Source: Montifringilla adamsi
Taxonomy: Eukaryota > Chordata > Aves > Passeriformes > Passeridae
NCBI GenBank assembly: GCA_017590115.1
Contig: JAGGNK010008559.1
Coordinates: forward strand, 5,883,888 to 5,947,887
Length of the DNA stretch: 64,000 nucleotides
Reading direction: 5' to 3'
A program made the translations under genes and the position numbers. Within the stretch, counting starts at the first letter, position 1, and every line of letters starts with the position of its first letter. Shown one piece after another: positions 1 through 11,777 of this stretch. The notes beneath the pieces are model-generated. The model was not told the DNA's origin and ran no database searches. It saw only the letters and a list, made by a program, of their open reading frames with translations.

Positions 1-2446
1 TGCTGGTGCCACAAGGGAGGAGACTGCACCACCCTGTGTTGCCACAGCTCTCTGCTGGGAACAGCCTAAGCCCCACAAGGAGCAGGACAGCCTCCACACC
101 CCACTCTATTCTGCCCTCACCTGAGGTCCAACATGTTAACTCCTAGCAGAAACCCTGATCTGCTGCTGCTGTATTTGCACAAACAGATCTCTGTAAATCC
201 TCTACCTCTTTCAGTCTTGCACATCCCTCAAGCTTCCCCTCCCTCTAGCTTATTTCAGACAACGAGAAATGGTGAGCAAGAGCCAAATGCTGAATTTGGA
301 GCTTCTGAGGTGCTGTGAAAAATACAAATGTGAATGACCTTGCCAGCCTAGGTGCACTGCCCTAACTGTTTCTGGTCATATTGCACAGTGTTCATATGTT
401 ACAGACTACTATGTCTTCACAGAGAATGTAATTTAAACTGGGCACTTCTCTCCAAATCGTCTTTATCATAAATTCCTTCCAGAGTACCTCTCTGTGGAAA
501 CCATAACCTCTGGGCAGCACCCTGCCACAGTAGTGGCACAGAAGAAACAAGCACAGTGACTCTGACCTCAAAACCACTCCCTTTCCTGGCTTTATTTCTA
601 GGCTAGGAAGAAGTAAAAAAAAGAAGCCACCCTTACTACACACTGAAAGCCATTGAGCTGAATTGTCATTCTGAGCACACCTTTACAGTGAATCTCCACA
701 CAGCCTGGCTCCTGTCTCCTGCTCCTCTGCCCTCACCAGTCACTACCTTTTATTCACTGCTATGTTCCTTACCAGCACCAGCTCCCTGAACAGCCTTGGC
801 TCCCATCCTACACCAGCTAGGATCTGGTCTATTGCTTATTCCATGTACAGAACTACCCTCTCCCTCCCAAAGTCAGGCTAAGAGCAGTTCCTGCACTCCA
901 GCAGCACCAGGGTAGGGCTCTCTGAGTGTTTTGTGAGGGAGCAAAGAGGACAATTAGCAGGCACCAGTGGGCCCCTCTGACCAGCAGGTGCTCAGCACTA
1001 GGACTACACAAGATAGCTCAGCAGAAAAGGAGTGGTGCCTGCTGTGCCAATACCTACAACTGTGATGCCTTCTTTCCCTGTCTCTTACCATCTTAAATTT
1101 GGAGCAACATCTCTATTGGCCTTTGGCAGAGAACAGCTCTCTCCTAAGTCAGTACCTGGACCTGCTATAGCCACCAAAGCCCCTCCCTGACAGACACAGG
1201 GCAGTGATCCACGGGGAGGTTTTTCTTCTGCCCAAGTCCCCAGGTGTGTGGCCCTCCCACAGCCTTGGGAGATGCTGAACAGAGGAATCAGAGAGGAGCA
1301 GGCAGTGTGAGTGCACAGGTACTCTGTGTGTGTGTGTGTGCCTCTGCAGGGACTGGGAGAGGTCAGTGTGGAACAGGGAAAGGGGGTGTTCCCATCTCCA
1401 ACACTGCAGAGCAGAGAGCAAAATGCCAGCTTGTCCTTGGAGCTCCAGGTCCAATCCTTTAGAAGAAGGATGGACAGGGTTTCCCTGATGTGCAGGCTAG
1501 CCCCTCCTAGTGGGGCACTCTGCAGGTGACTGCACAGAACAAAAACAACACGAACAAACTTTCCTGAGGCCCCCTTAATCCAAGGCTAAAGCTGCAGATA
1601 CAGACCTTATAAGAAGCAGTCAGTGTTCCATCATCACAAATTTTTGGCTGTGTATCAAGGATTGAGCTGCTGCGGTCCCACCAGCACTGGTGGGTCATTT
1701 GGTAATGCCATATGGGCCAGCCTGGACTGACTCAAAGAGATCCAGAATGATTAAATGGCAAAAATCCTTGCTCTTATTTTCTCCAACCCCTACTAAGCAT
1801 AAAATGGGCTGCAGCACACTCCTGCCCTTAGAACTGCAGTGTTTAATTTGAAACAGGAAATAGTATCTATGTGTAACAAACATGGCAAGGAAAATAAGGG
1901 GCTTTTGGATAAGAGCTAGAAAATCTCACATTATTTAGTTACATGAACATCTGGAGGGTTCTTAAAACAGTTGAAATGTGGTGCAATCAATTTCTTAGGT
2001 TAATAAAAGAAATCACCAAAAAAACCCTATGAAAACAAAATAAGTGCTGTGTTTTCTCTAGCCCTTAAGCCTGGTTTGTCCAACTGTTCCTTGAAAACAA
2101 CCTATGGCTTGGAAATAAGCAGAGGGAGCACCAGACAAGGGCTCTTCCAGTAATGATAAGTGAGCTCAAGTCTGGCTTAAAAATAGAAGCTATTTTTAAG
2201 GTTCTGTCATCACAGCCCATTGCCAAAAACAGTTCTCTGACATTTGTGTTCCACATGGGCAGAACAGGCCTGACTCTTGACCTCTCTGACCATTCCAAAA
2301 GGTGATTCCAGGCTGCTCTTCATCCTGAGAACAGCACATCTTCCCAGCTGGGCGCTGTGCAACAAAGCTCAGGAAGCCAAGGCAATGTAGACATAAGCTG
2401 CCAGCACAAACATGTGTGTATTTGTTCCCACTCCTCCAAATGATAC
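1..2446 (-). other. JADE1 intron 4, partial
   Basis: This stretch begins at the AG|GTATCA donor and runs out of the window. I searched the minus strand for the next JADE1 exon (the segment expected after PVAR, before the PHD fingers) and did not find it. A short (TG)n tract at 1324-1340 is the only repeat noted. The short frames on both strands look like chance. Confidence 0.75.
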
Positions 2447-2604
2447 CTGGCTACTGGTTCTGGGATGGTCCCTGGGCTAACTGGCACCTGAACTCCCTTT
2501 TCCCACTCCTGCCTCCAGGGATCTGCCAGCACATAGTATTCCTCAGGGTTCAGCTGGAAGGAGTCATGTAACTTCATGGCAGTGATCAGGTCCGTTCTGA
2601 ACAC
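2447..2604 (-). CDS. JADE1: JADE1 coding exon 3 (residues 46-97 plus 2 bases of the next codon)
   Basis: Read on the minus strand, this 158-base exon encodes a segment starting [16 protein letters not shown], continuing through [18 protein letters not shown], and ending ...TIPEPVA plus AG. This is the highly conserved segment ahead of the PHD fingers in JADE proteins, at the start of the Epl1-like region. AMKLHDS and PVSPGTIP fit JADE1 better than JADE2 or JADE3 as I recall them. The acceptor is a strong pyrimidine tract ending TTTGCAG just above 2604; the donor is AG|GTATCA just below 2447. The exon enters in phase 0 and leaves after two bases, as expected before the arginine of the conserved PVAR. 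The open frame continues past both splice sites, but that flanking translation is intronic. JADE1 is a nuclear scaffold of the HBO1 (KAT7)-ING4/5-MEAF6 histone acetyltransferase complex. The next exon is outside the window. Confidence 0.97.
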
Positions 2605-5600
2605 CTGCAAAGAGAGTGACCAAGAGAGAAAAACAGAGACACTGACATTTGATATCCACACTCCACCATTCACAGCTTCAGGGTAAGCACGGAGCACTGT
2701 ACCACCAGTGCACCAGCCCAGCCCACTGCAGAACAGGGATTGGCTTCATGGCAGGGAAAGGGGTGGCTGAAAGCACAAATACTGACAGGATGACTTCCAC
2801 CTAACTGCACTACAGCTCCTGGAGCTCCTCCTGCACCGGAAACTTGCTCTAGAAGATGTTACCCATTTTCACCTCCATACTGGCTGCAATAAAAGCTGCA
2901 GGAACTCCGAGTTGTAAAACAGCAGCACAAGGAAGATTCATTTTTGCTCCCAGGCTTTTTGGAATTTTTTTTTTAAATTATTGGAGTTCTGACTCATACC
3001 AAGACATTCTAGAAATTCCCTGTGGTAGAAATCAAGGCGTGACTCCACCATGACCAGCCACAAGAGGAAATTCTAAGAAGATGACTCTTTGTGCAAGTAC
3101 TTATAAAAATAACCCGAAAAAGAAAAAATAAGGCCCAAACTGGAATTCTGGTGGCAGCTCCCCACTCAGCACAGGTATTTATTCAATCAGCTACAGACAC
3201 CTCTGTGTCACAGTTGTAATCTTTCTTTGCCTTTGCAAAGGCATCCAGCTCTAAAGCCAGCAGGATGTTTGGCAACCTGTGGGCTAGCAGCCACGAACAA
3301 GCAGCCATGCTGTCTTCAACAAGCCACAGAATGAAATAAAAAAGGGATTCACTACTGTGGCAGGCCTGCTGCGGCAGCTTCAGCCTGTTGGCATTGCAGA
3401 AAGACAAGTGCTGCTATCACAGGCATCCCAACTACAAGGCTGCACTTGCTGGCAGAGTTCCAGCCCTTCCCACCCCCCTGCTCCCTGCAAAAGGCAAGGC
3501 CCTCCTCACCTCCACAACACTAACTACTCCATGCCTCATTCAAAGGAAAGGGTTAAAAAGCAACCAGGTGACAGAAGATTAGCACCACCAGGACAAGAAG
3601 AGGACAGGTAGAGCTCTCTGCAGACTTCTCAGTCAGTGATGGTCAGAACCAACATCCACAGAGCCCCACACTGCAGCTGCAGCAGAAAAAACTCTGGATT
3701 TTCAGGGCAGTTCTCCTAGACTCCCTTATGAGGCTGCTAAGGGGGCAAAGTGACCCATCCTCCCAGCCCCAAAGCAATGGTCATGCTGTCACCTCAGCCC
3801 CAGCCCGCTGCTGCGTGTAGCTGAGGCAGAACCAGATGTGCACAGAAGCTCCCCAAGCAGCCACTTCCATCATCCACTACACACACACCTGAAAACCCCA
3901 GGATTTTTGGGAAGTATTTTAGTGTATCTGATGGCTAATTACACTTCTGAGAATATTTTCAAGTGTGATTTCCCTTGCCACACTGTGCATCTTGAAACCT
4001 CTCCTCCCTCCCAACACACACATACTGTCCTGCTTCTGTCTACGTATGTTTCTGTTTCTACTCTGGTTTTGTCATTAAAATAGCATAAAATCATGACAGT
4101 TTTCTTAACACTTGTCTCGACATGTTCAGAAAAAACTGCCAATATTGAAAAGTAAAGAAAAAGATTGCCATATGAACAGGGTATGAATGCTGGTAATGAA
4201 ATATAATGAAATGTTTAAAACAATTAAATTACAAGTCCTGTGAGGCTTCAATCAAGAAATGAAAAGTAAGCCACAAAGTACATGGGCTTACAAAACAAAC
4301 AAGCACAGCTGGCCAGGGGATTCTGCACTTTTAAGTGATTTGTCTTAGAGCAATCAAAAGTCAAATTAAAAGAAGACTAAAAATATAAAATGGGACGCAA
4401 ACCTTGCTCAATCTCAGAGCCAAAATAACTCAGGCTCTTGGATAAATTTGTCACAAAACTCCCTCAGAAGCAAAGCTAATGCAGCACCTGACAGCCAAAA
4501 AACTCCTTCCCAGGCCAGTGGCCCCATGACACCATTCTTTCTGCTCTAGCTGCTGATGCAATCAGAGTGCCTGGAGGAAAGCAGAGCTTACAGAAGTGCT
4601 GGCTCTCAGAACCACTGAACACTTCAAAGCTAAAGGGTGAAACCCTGGCCATGCTGAAGTCAGTGGGAATTTTGCCACCAAGCTCAATGAGCCCAGGATT
4701 TCACCCAGGGGAGTTCCTGAGTGTCACTCTCCTGCCAGCAGCAAGCAGGGACAACACAGGGGGGAAAGGCTGGGGAGCAGAGCTAAAGGGAAGCACAAGA
4801 GAAGCTCATCCAGACTGAGAAAACAGGAGAGAACAGCACAAAACTGCAAAGATTCTGACAGCAAAAGCAAGGTAAGGGAGAGAAGAAAACAGAAGCACAT
4901 GAGAAACCAACAGCAAGACTCCTAATTATCTCAGATGATTTCTTGATAGCCTTTCACGAGGTGGTTCTCAAAAGCAGGTTTAGGGGCTACTTCTAAGGGA
5001 TGCACAAAAGCCTATTGCTAACAAGAATAAATTCACCAGGGATCTCCACACTGGCAAAAAAAAGAAGGTCTTTAACAGCCAACAATCAAAGGAGTTGGAA
5101 ACCACCAGTGCTAGGCATAGTTCACACTGAAAAACGAATGGGATTCTCCTTGTGAAAACTCTTCTCTGAGACTTAGGTACACTGTCATTAGGGAGATTAA
5201 TACAGCAGTTTTTCCTCCACAGCACTCACTAATGTGTAAGGAATACATGTCCTGGGCAAGTACAATAAATGAGAAATTCCATCTCCCAGAGCTAATCCTT
5301 TCTTTGCAGCTTCTACAAAGTCTGCGGTATAGCATTTTGCCTGAAGACAGGAAGATTCAGCAAGAACATTTCCAAAGAAATGGATCACATTTTGTGTGTT
5401 ACTAACAGCTGATCCAACCTAGAAAGTTCAAAGATTTTTATCTCCCCTGATAGCATTTCTTCAAAGCACTAGACAAGACAGACCTGTCAGGAAGCAGATT
5501 TCTAGTTTGACAAGCACTTTAGCGAAGATCACGCACACCGAGCCCCAGTACAAACTATGAAATAAATGCACCTAATGTAAATTTCCACTGTTCACAAATC

Positions 5601-5937
5601 AAGCTGCAAATAAACTCCAATGCCTAAAATAGCAGAAGAAAGACTCTGAAGCTATGCTGAATGGGTGTCAGACTACAACAAAATTCACAGATAGAAACTG
5701 GTGCTGGCAGTAGCTGTGCCAACAGCTGAACTCTCTAATCTTCAGGGGAGGGGGGAGAGGGGAAGAAGGGGTGAGGGAGGGGAGGTATGTGCCAGCCAAA
5801 ATGTAGGGGAAATAAAAAAAAATTAAAAAAAAAAAATCAGAAAAAATGGATCCATTAGCAGAAAACACGCATGGATATTTTGTGTGTGCAGGTACTTTGA
5901 GAGATGTAACAAAATGCAAGTCAAATTCCAGAAATAC
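2605..5937 (-). other. JADE1 intron 3
   Basis: A 3.3 kb intron bounded by GTATTT and TTTGCAG on the minus strand. No exon, RNA gene or mobile element was recognised. It holds A-rich runs around 5813-5836 and a G-rich stretch at about 5744-5785. Confidence 0.8.
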
Positions 5938-6020
5938 CTCGGAAGGCTTCCGGTCTTCATCTCTGGAACACGAAGTCCTGCGACGTTGAGATCTGGAATG
6001 CTGGGACCAGGTAGACAGAC
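5938..6020 (-). CDS. JADE1: JADE1 coding exon 2 (residues 18-45)
   Basis: An 83-base minus-strand exon. It completes a split serine codon (A|GT) from the previous exon and reads [17 protein letters not shown] followed by [10 protein letters not shown], ending exactly on a codon boundary before VFRTDL. The acceptor is ...TGTATCCTAG above 6020 and the donor is GAG|GTATTT below 5938. This is the serine/arginine-rich N-terminal tail of JADE1. Compared with human JADE1 as I remember it, it lacks one threonine and has several conservative changes (for example RRRTSC for HRRSSC). It is too short to appear as a frame of its own and was found by matching the family N-terminus. The matching phases on both sides make the call firm. 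Confidence 0.95.
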
Positions 6021-9000
6021 CTAGGATACAGAAATGACAGTTTGCAGGCTTCTATGACAAACCCCCAGGAAACTCTTTCAAAATGAACCACAAAATAAAA
6101 GCCACTCAATCCTAAATTTCTGCGACCACTCTCCTGGCTGTGTTTTGTTTCTCATTTCCCAGCTGAGGTGTGCCTGTACTGGCTGCACTGCACTTACCTG
6201 CCTTCCACCCAGCATTCCAAAAAAACCACTTCATACCATCCTTCCCCCTGAGCATCAATAAATGACTTCCTGCAGATTAATAACTGACCAGGAGCTCTGC
6301 CAGCAGCCTGGGATGTACTCTTTGAAGCTAATGTCCTAGATACCTACACTGGTTACCTGATTTCTGCTGGCACAAGCCTCTGCAAAAAGAAGCACACTGC
6401 CACACACACACAGCAGAGCCCACAGAACAAGCTGTTGTTTCTTCTCCCAAGCAAATCTCCCAGTGTGGCTGAATGATTTTTGCCTGCATAATTATTCACT
6501 ACATTCCAAACAAATTATACCTTTATGCCTTGAAACTGTTTGACAGAGTCTCTGTCAGCTTTCAGAAATATTGTAACAGGAGGAAAGGAAAAAGAGAAAG
6601 AATCTGCACTCCTTTGACAAGACAGTGCTTTGACACCAGAATGTATTATACCTGTGCAAATCAACTAATTTCAACACAGTGAGATTTACAGGTACAGCAG
6701 GTATTTTCCACTGCCAACTACACAGCAGCAATGGAAAAAAAAAGCCAATAAATCTTTCTGGGTTGCAGAGATGAAGGACTTGTACTGGGTCTACCTGACA
6801 GGGAAGCTAAGACCTATGTCACTAAGTCAGAATTTGCAAATCTGGACGTTACTTGTACACAAATTGAAGCAAACTGATGCAAAAGCCTTCCCACACTGCT
6901 CATTCCTTCACTGTCTGTGCACAAACATGGTAGGAGTAAAAAGGGTAAAGCTACAGTCTGTAAGAGCAGCACCACCTCACACCAGCCCACAGACACCTCT
7001 CGAGGATCAGAAAGCCCTGTCCAAAAGCACAGGATGGTGTAAGTTCTCTATTAAAAATATTAAAAAATCATTTTAGAAGTGAAGTAGCTGTTCAACATTT
7101 TCATTGGAAAGATATGACTGAATACATTATGTTTTAGTTATCTGTTTGTCTTCTCTTTTCAGTTAGTGACACATTAAGAAATCTGCCCCAATAAAACCTC
7201 TCTGGAACACAGCAATGAATAACAGACATAGAAGATGCATAATGGTCAAAATTGAAGCAATGTTCCCAGGAAATAGCTAAAAATCTTATCTCCTGAGGTA
7301 AGAATACAGAGAGGGTCCTTTTAAGCAAATATCAGTGTTTTAATATAAGAGATGGTGAAGTTATTGGCACTCTTCCTTCTTTTGATGAAGGGAAATAAAA
7401 GAAGAAAAGAGAGAAAAATAGTAACTGACTGTCATTTATTAATCTGTAAGAAAAGCCAGACTTTCAAGATCATTTAACTACCATTCCATTTAATTGTTTT
7501 CTTGAAAACTGAAGAAGAAACACAAGCAGGAGTACAAACTTCTTGTGAGGATCCTACCAGACCATCCTCAAGCCTTATTTAAGGTCAGAAGGGAATAAGT
7601 AAAATCCCTCACAAAAACTGTGAGATGTACAGCTAAAACGCATGACAAAAATCCAGATTTATTTCCTGTAATACAGCAATGCAAATATTAACATTTTAAC
7701 ATTCAGACAGATGTGATTTCTTTAATCAACAGCCTCCCTAGAAGACACAGACCACATACACACCCACACAGATTGCTATTCAGTTCTCATGGGTTCTGAT
7801 ATTTTCCATTGGCAAGACATTAATATCTGACCAACTAGCTGCCACTGAGGTGTTCAGTGAGTTAAAACACTGCACCAAGTCAGCAAGTCAGCACCTGGAA
7901 ATTTCCAATTCTTTTGTAGATCTGAGTGTACAGATCTTTGTACACTGTTGGACCTGGGAGAGAGAGCCTACTCACAAGAGAAAGAATTAGGAACAACGAG
8001 CTGTATTGGCGAGGTGTGTGTGATTCAAGTTTCTGTGAGAGATGAGCTCGTGAGTCTGGAGGCTTTAACACAGCTGTTCCCACGCAAGGAAAGCATCTGG
8101 CAAAATTAGTGTAGTGGCACTGTGATGTACTTCTGGGTCTTTACCAGTGTCCTTCAACTCAGCTCTGATGACAACTTATCATGAATTGAATTTAAAAAAA
8201 AGTATGGGCAGCTTTTTCCAGGTGCCTCTCATGCCACAAGGAAGCTACAAAGGTGAGGAGTAAGACAATCCCTGCCATATCACCCATCTCCATTTCCTCA
8301 CTGTGTCATCTTACACATTAGAACAAGTATCTTAAATGCACACTTCTATGTCCATGTACACAAGGGTTTGGTCACTGGATTAATTAACTGTTCCACGTTC
8401 CACAAAAGGGCAATTAACTCTTATCATCAAAACCACAGGAGCTTCACTTTAAATGATGTTTAAGTGCTGTATGAAAGCACACTACGTAAAAATTCCATGC
8501 ATAAGAGACGAGTCAAACACAGCCAGCCTACATCGGGATCTATTACAATGAGTTACAATGAGGTTTGGTTTTTTTTTTTTTTCCACTGAATAAGGAAAGA
8601 AAGTTTCTCAGGTAGTTTTGTAACAGCCTCTTCCTTGCACACAACACTGGTGAACTCACAGTGGAAACACTGTTAATGAAGGGGCTGCTGGATTTTTCTG
8701 AGCAGCGTAAACTACATAATACTAGGAGAAAACAGTGGAAGAATTCCTCATGGGACTGAGGTTTTACTACACGCTGCAGCTAGCAGATGACCTTTGGCAA
8801 GGGCTTCACGTCAATAGGGAAAACATTTACTCACTGAATAAACAAAGCCAGACTCTAAGCCTTGAATTCAGATTCAAACCAGCACCACTGCTTAGACAAG
8901 AAAGGAAGAAATTGAAAGAGCCAGCCAAATGACAGCAAAATATCCAGCCCGTAACAGTATTGAATCTACTTACTTTTGAAATTCCAGAGTTTTCATTCTG

Positions 9001-10400
9001 CTTCCATCAAAGCTAACAGGAAAATGTCACTGTCTTCACCAGTGCCAAGTCCAAGCCAGTGAATTTCCCAAAGCCCTCATTAATAAGTCATCCACCCACT
9101 CTGCCTACACCAAGAGAAGTGCAGGAGGAAAATGAAGGATGTTATTTGTCTATTAAGCATCCTTTCCATATTTTCACACTTAATCCAGAAAAGGGACCTC
9201 AATGAAAGCAGAAATTCACAGCCCATTACACCTACTTCAGTGGTTAATGATCTGATTTGTACATCTGAGCGTGTGAAGAACCATCCCAGGATTACATAGA
9301 AGGCAGAATCTACTCTGGTCAAAACAAAACACAGGATCCAAAGCAGCTCTTCTGTACTATAATAACCACATGAACCTAGTTCAGTTATTTCAGAATGATT
9401 TTGGTGAAGTGTCTGGAACCTTTCTCTTTCATTAAGTATCCAAAATCACTGTGTTCATCAAGTTTTATGAGTACTAGCCCTAGTCCCAAACTGGATTAGG
9501 ATCTCCAAGACTAGAAAAACAACTAAAGATCAAGAGTTAAACTCTTATTACGGTAAAATAATTTTTTTTTTTCTCAAAAATCATAAGTCAAGTCTGAATC
9601 ACTGGGATTTGGAAGATATAAAAGTTCTGTAAGATACCATTATATACCTCATGGGAAGAATGAGTTTCACAGCAGATGGAAAAACAGTGAGATGTTAAGA
9701 GAGCCCATGCTACCATAAGCCATGTGAGAAACAGTAAATAAGAAAAAACACAACTCCAAGGCATGAAGCCAAATACAGACATCCAAAACATGCATTTCCA
9801 TCATTGTTAAGACATCAGAGATAAAGGTATCTTATTCAGAGTTACATGATCACAGCAATTCTAGGATGAACACAGTAGCCCACCAAGCATCATCACTCTG
9901 GAATAGAGACCAAGATCACTTGGATTCTTTTACAGTTCAGATCTTTCAGATGACCAAGGTGTTTGTGTGTTTTAAAAGGATTTCATCACTGAGAACAACA
10001 AGAGAGGGATCCTACTCCTATTACCTGCTCTTAGCCTTCCTTTTGCACTTATCTACTTAAAGACAAAAAGCAAAAAGGAATCCCAAACCACGAAAAAGGT
10101 GTAATCCTCAGCAAGGGAGGCAGAGCTCTAATACACCACTGGTGTTGCAAAGGGCTTCTCAGACTCAAATAGGATTTTTTTTCTGTTCCCCAAGGCTGCT
10201 ATGAACACTTCACACTGTAAATACAGTGTTCTTATAATACTGCCACAGGGTGTATGTAACACACACACCTCCTGATAATAGAAGAAAGCAATCAAGGAGT
10301 GTGCATTCTTTTTCCCCACTTGTGAAGAACACAGGCTTCCCAAAAGGAAAAACTTAATCAATTTTAACTGCATCATTTTATTAAATGATCTGTCAAGAAT

Positions 10401-11087
10401 ATGTTTTCATCCCAAGAAAAAAAATCCAATCAAAACAGAAAATTGCTTGGAACCAATAAAACAATTCAAACCCTCAGGGAATTCTACCCCACAACTAATA
10501 CACTGCTCAGCATGAGCAGAGAAGTCTCAGCTATTAGGTATCATGCACAAGGCTGTTGTAAAGCCACCTGTAAGGCACCCAGCTGTGTCCCTGGAGAACT
10601 ACCTGCTGCTCCAGCCTCTGAACACTTCAAAGCCTCGGATCACTGCGAGCACTTCTCCCACAGTAAATACACTGCTGCTACCCTGCTACAGCAGGCAGCA
10701 CAACACAGCAAAGCAGCCCTGACACAGATCCATGTCTGCCTGTCACTTCTGCTTAGCACCAGCTTTTCCAGATGCCTGTGCTGCTCTGCAACTCACTCTG
10801 AGACCAAGGAGGTGCCGCTGCCAACGCTGTCACAAAGATCTACAGCCCGAGGAGAAAACAGAGGTGCTCAATCTCTCCATTTAGTGCCTGGCTCAGAACT
10901 CCTTACAGCAGGATCTCCGTGCCACTTAGAAATATCTCCATGCTTGGACCAAATTCCAGCACAAAACAAACAGAAGCTAACTATTCTGTGGCCAGTTTCC
11001 ACTACGTCAGGTACAGAAAGAGCTGGCTGGGCAGAAGTCTTCAGGCCTTTTCACAGAGAAAGCAGCATGCAAGCAAACACCACCTAA
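10401..11087 (+). other. Unexplained 228-codon open frame in JADE1 intron
   Basis: A plus-strand frame of 228 codons starting at an ATG, antisense to JADE1, within its second intron. The translation is rich in Ser, Thr, Ala and Cys, has no recognisable domain, and has no signal peptide or obvious transmembrane segment. There is no promoter, splice or poly-A context that I can support. It is the longest open frame outside GC-rich DNA and is most likely chance. I do not call it a gene. Confidence 0.15.
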
Positions 11088-11777
11088 GACACTATTTCAC
11101 AAAGCCAAATTTCCTTTCTCACTTTCCTGTTGCTGGAGGGCTTGCCCATCTATCTTCCTTATCTTTACAGCATATTATAATACAATAATCTCATCCAAGA
11201 TCAAAACACAAGAAGCAATAGCCTTTTATCTCTTGTCAACAGCAATGCTCCTTGAAATTTATTATCAGTTGACAACTCCCCAGTTGCAGCTGCTGAACAA
11301 TGCGTGGATCCATATGATCTCTGCAGTGCTTTACAACACCACAGCACAAGTGCTCAGTCTCTGACACACATAATGAACCATCCCTGCAGCTCCCTGCCAC
11401 AGCACTTTAACACAAGTTGCCACCTGTCATCCCTTTCCTCAGTAGTATTTGAGTTTTATCATCTCACAGAACACACACACATAACCACGCACAGGCACAT
11501 GTCATTCTCATAACAGTCAGGAATTCCTAGACATCATCTTGTTTTTCAGCACAAGACCCAAGTGCCACACGAGCTCCAGACCAATTCCCATGGTAGCCAT
11601 GTTTTACCACAACACTTTTAACTCAAGTTTATTACCAGTTATCAAAGTCAATTTGAGCACCTCCCATTCATAGGCTGATAACATGATGTTTGTCAAGGCC
11701 TTTAAAGTCCAGTGTACTTAGGTGTACTCAATCTAGCAGTCTTGTAGAGAAAAATTAATGTGCCTCTCCAAAAATGA

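Noticed and set aside
2320..2697. Reading the whole 125-codon frame around JADE1 exon 3 as protein
   Set aside because: Only 2604..2447 matches JADE1; both ends run past clear splice sites into intron.
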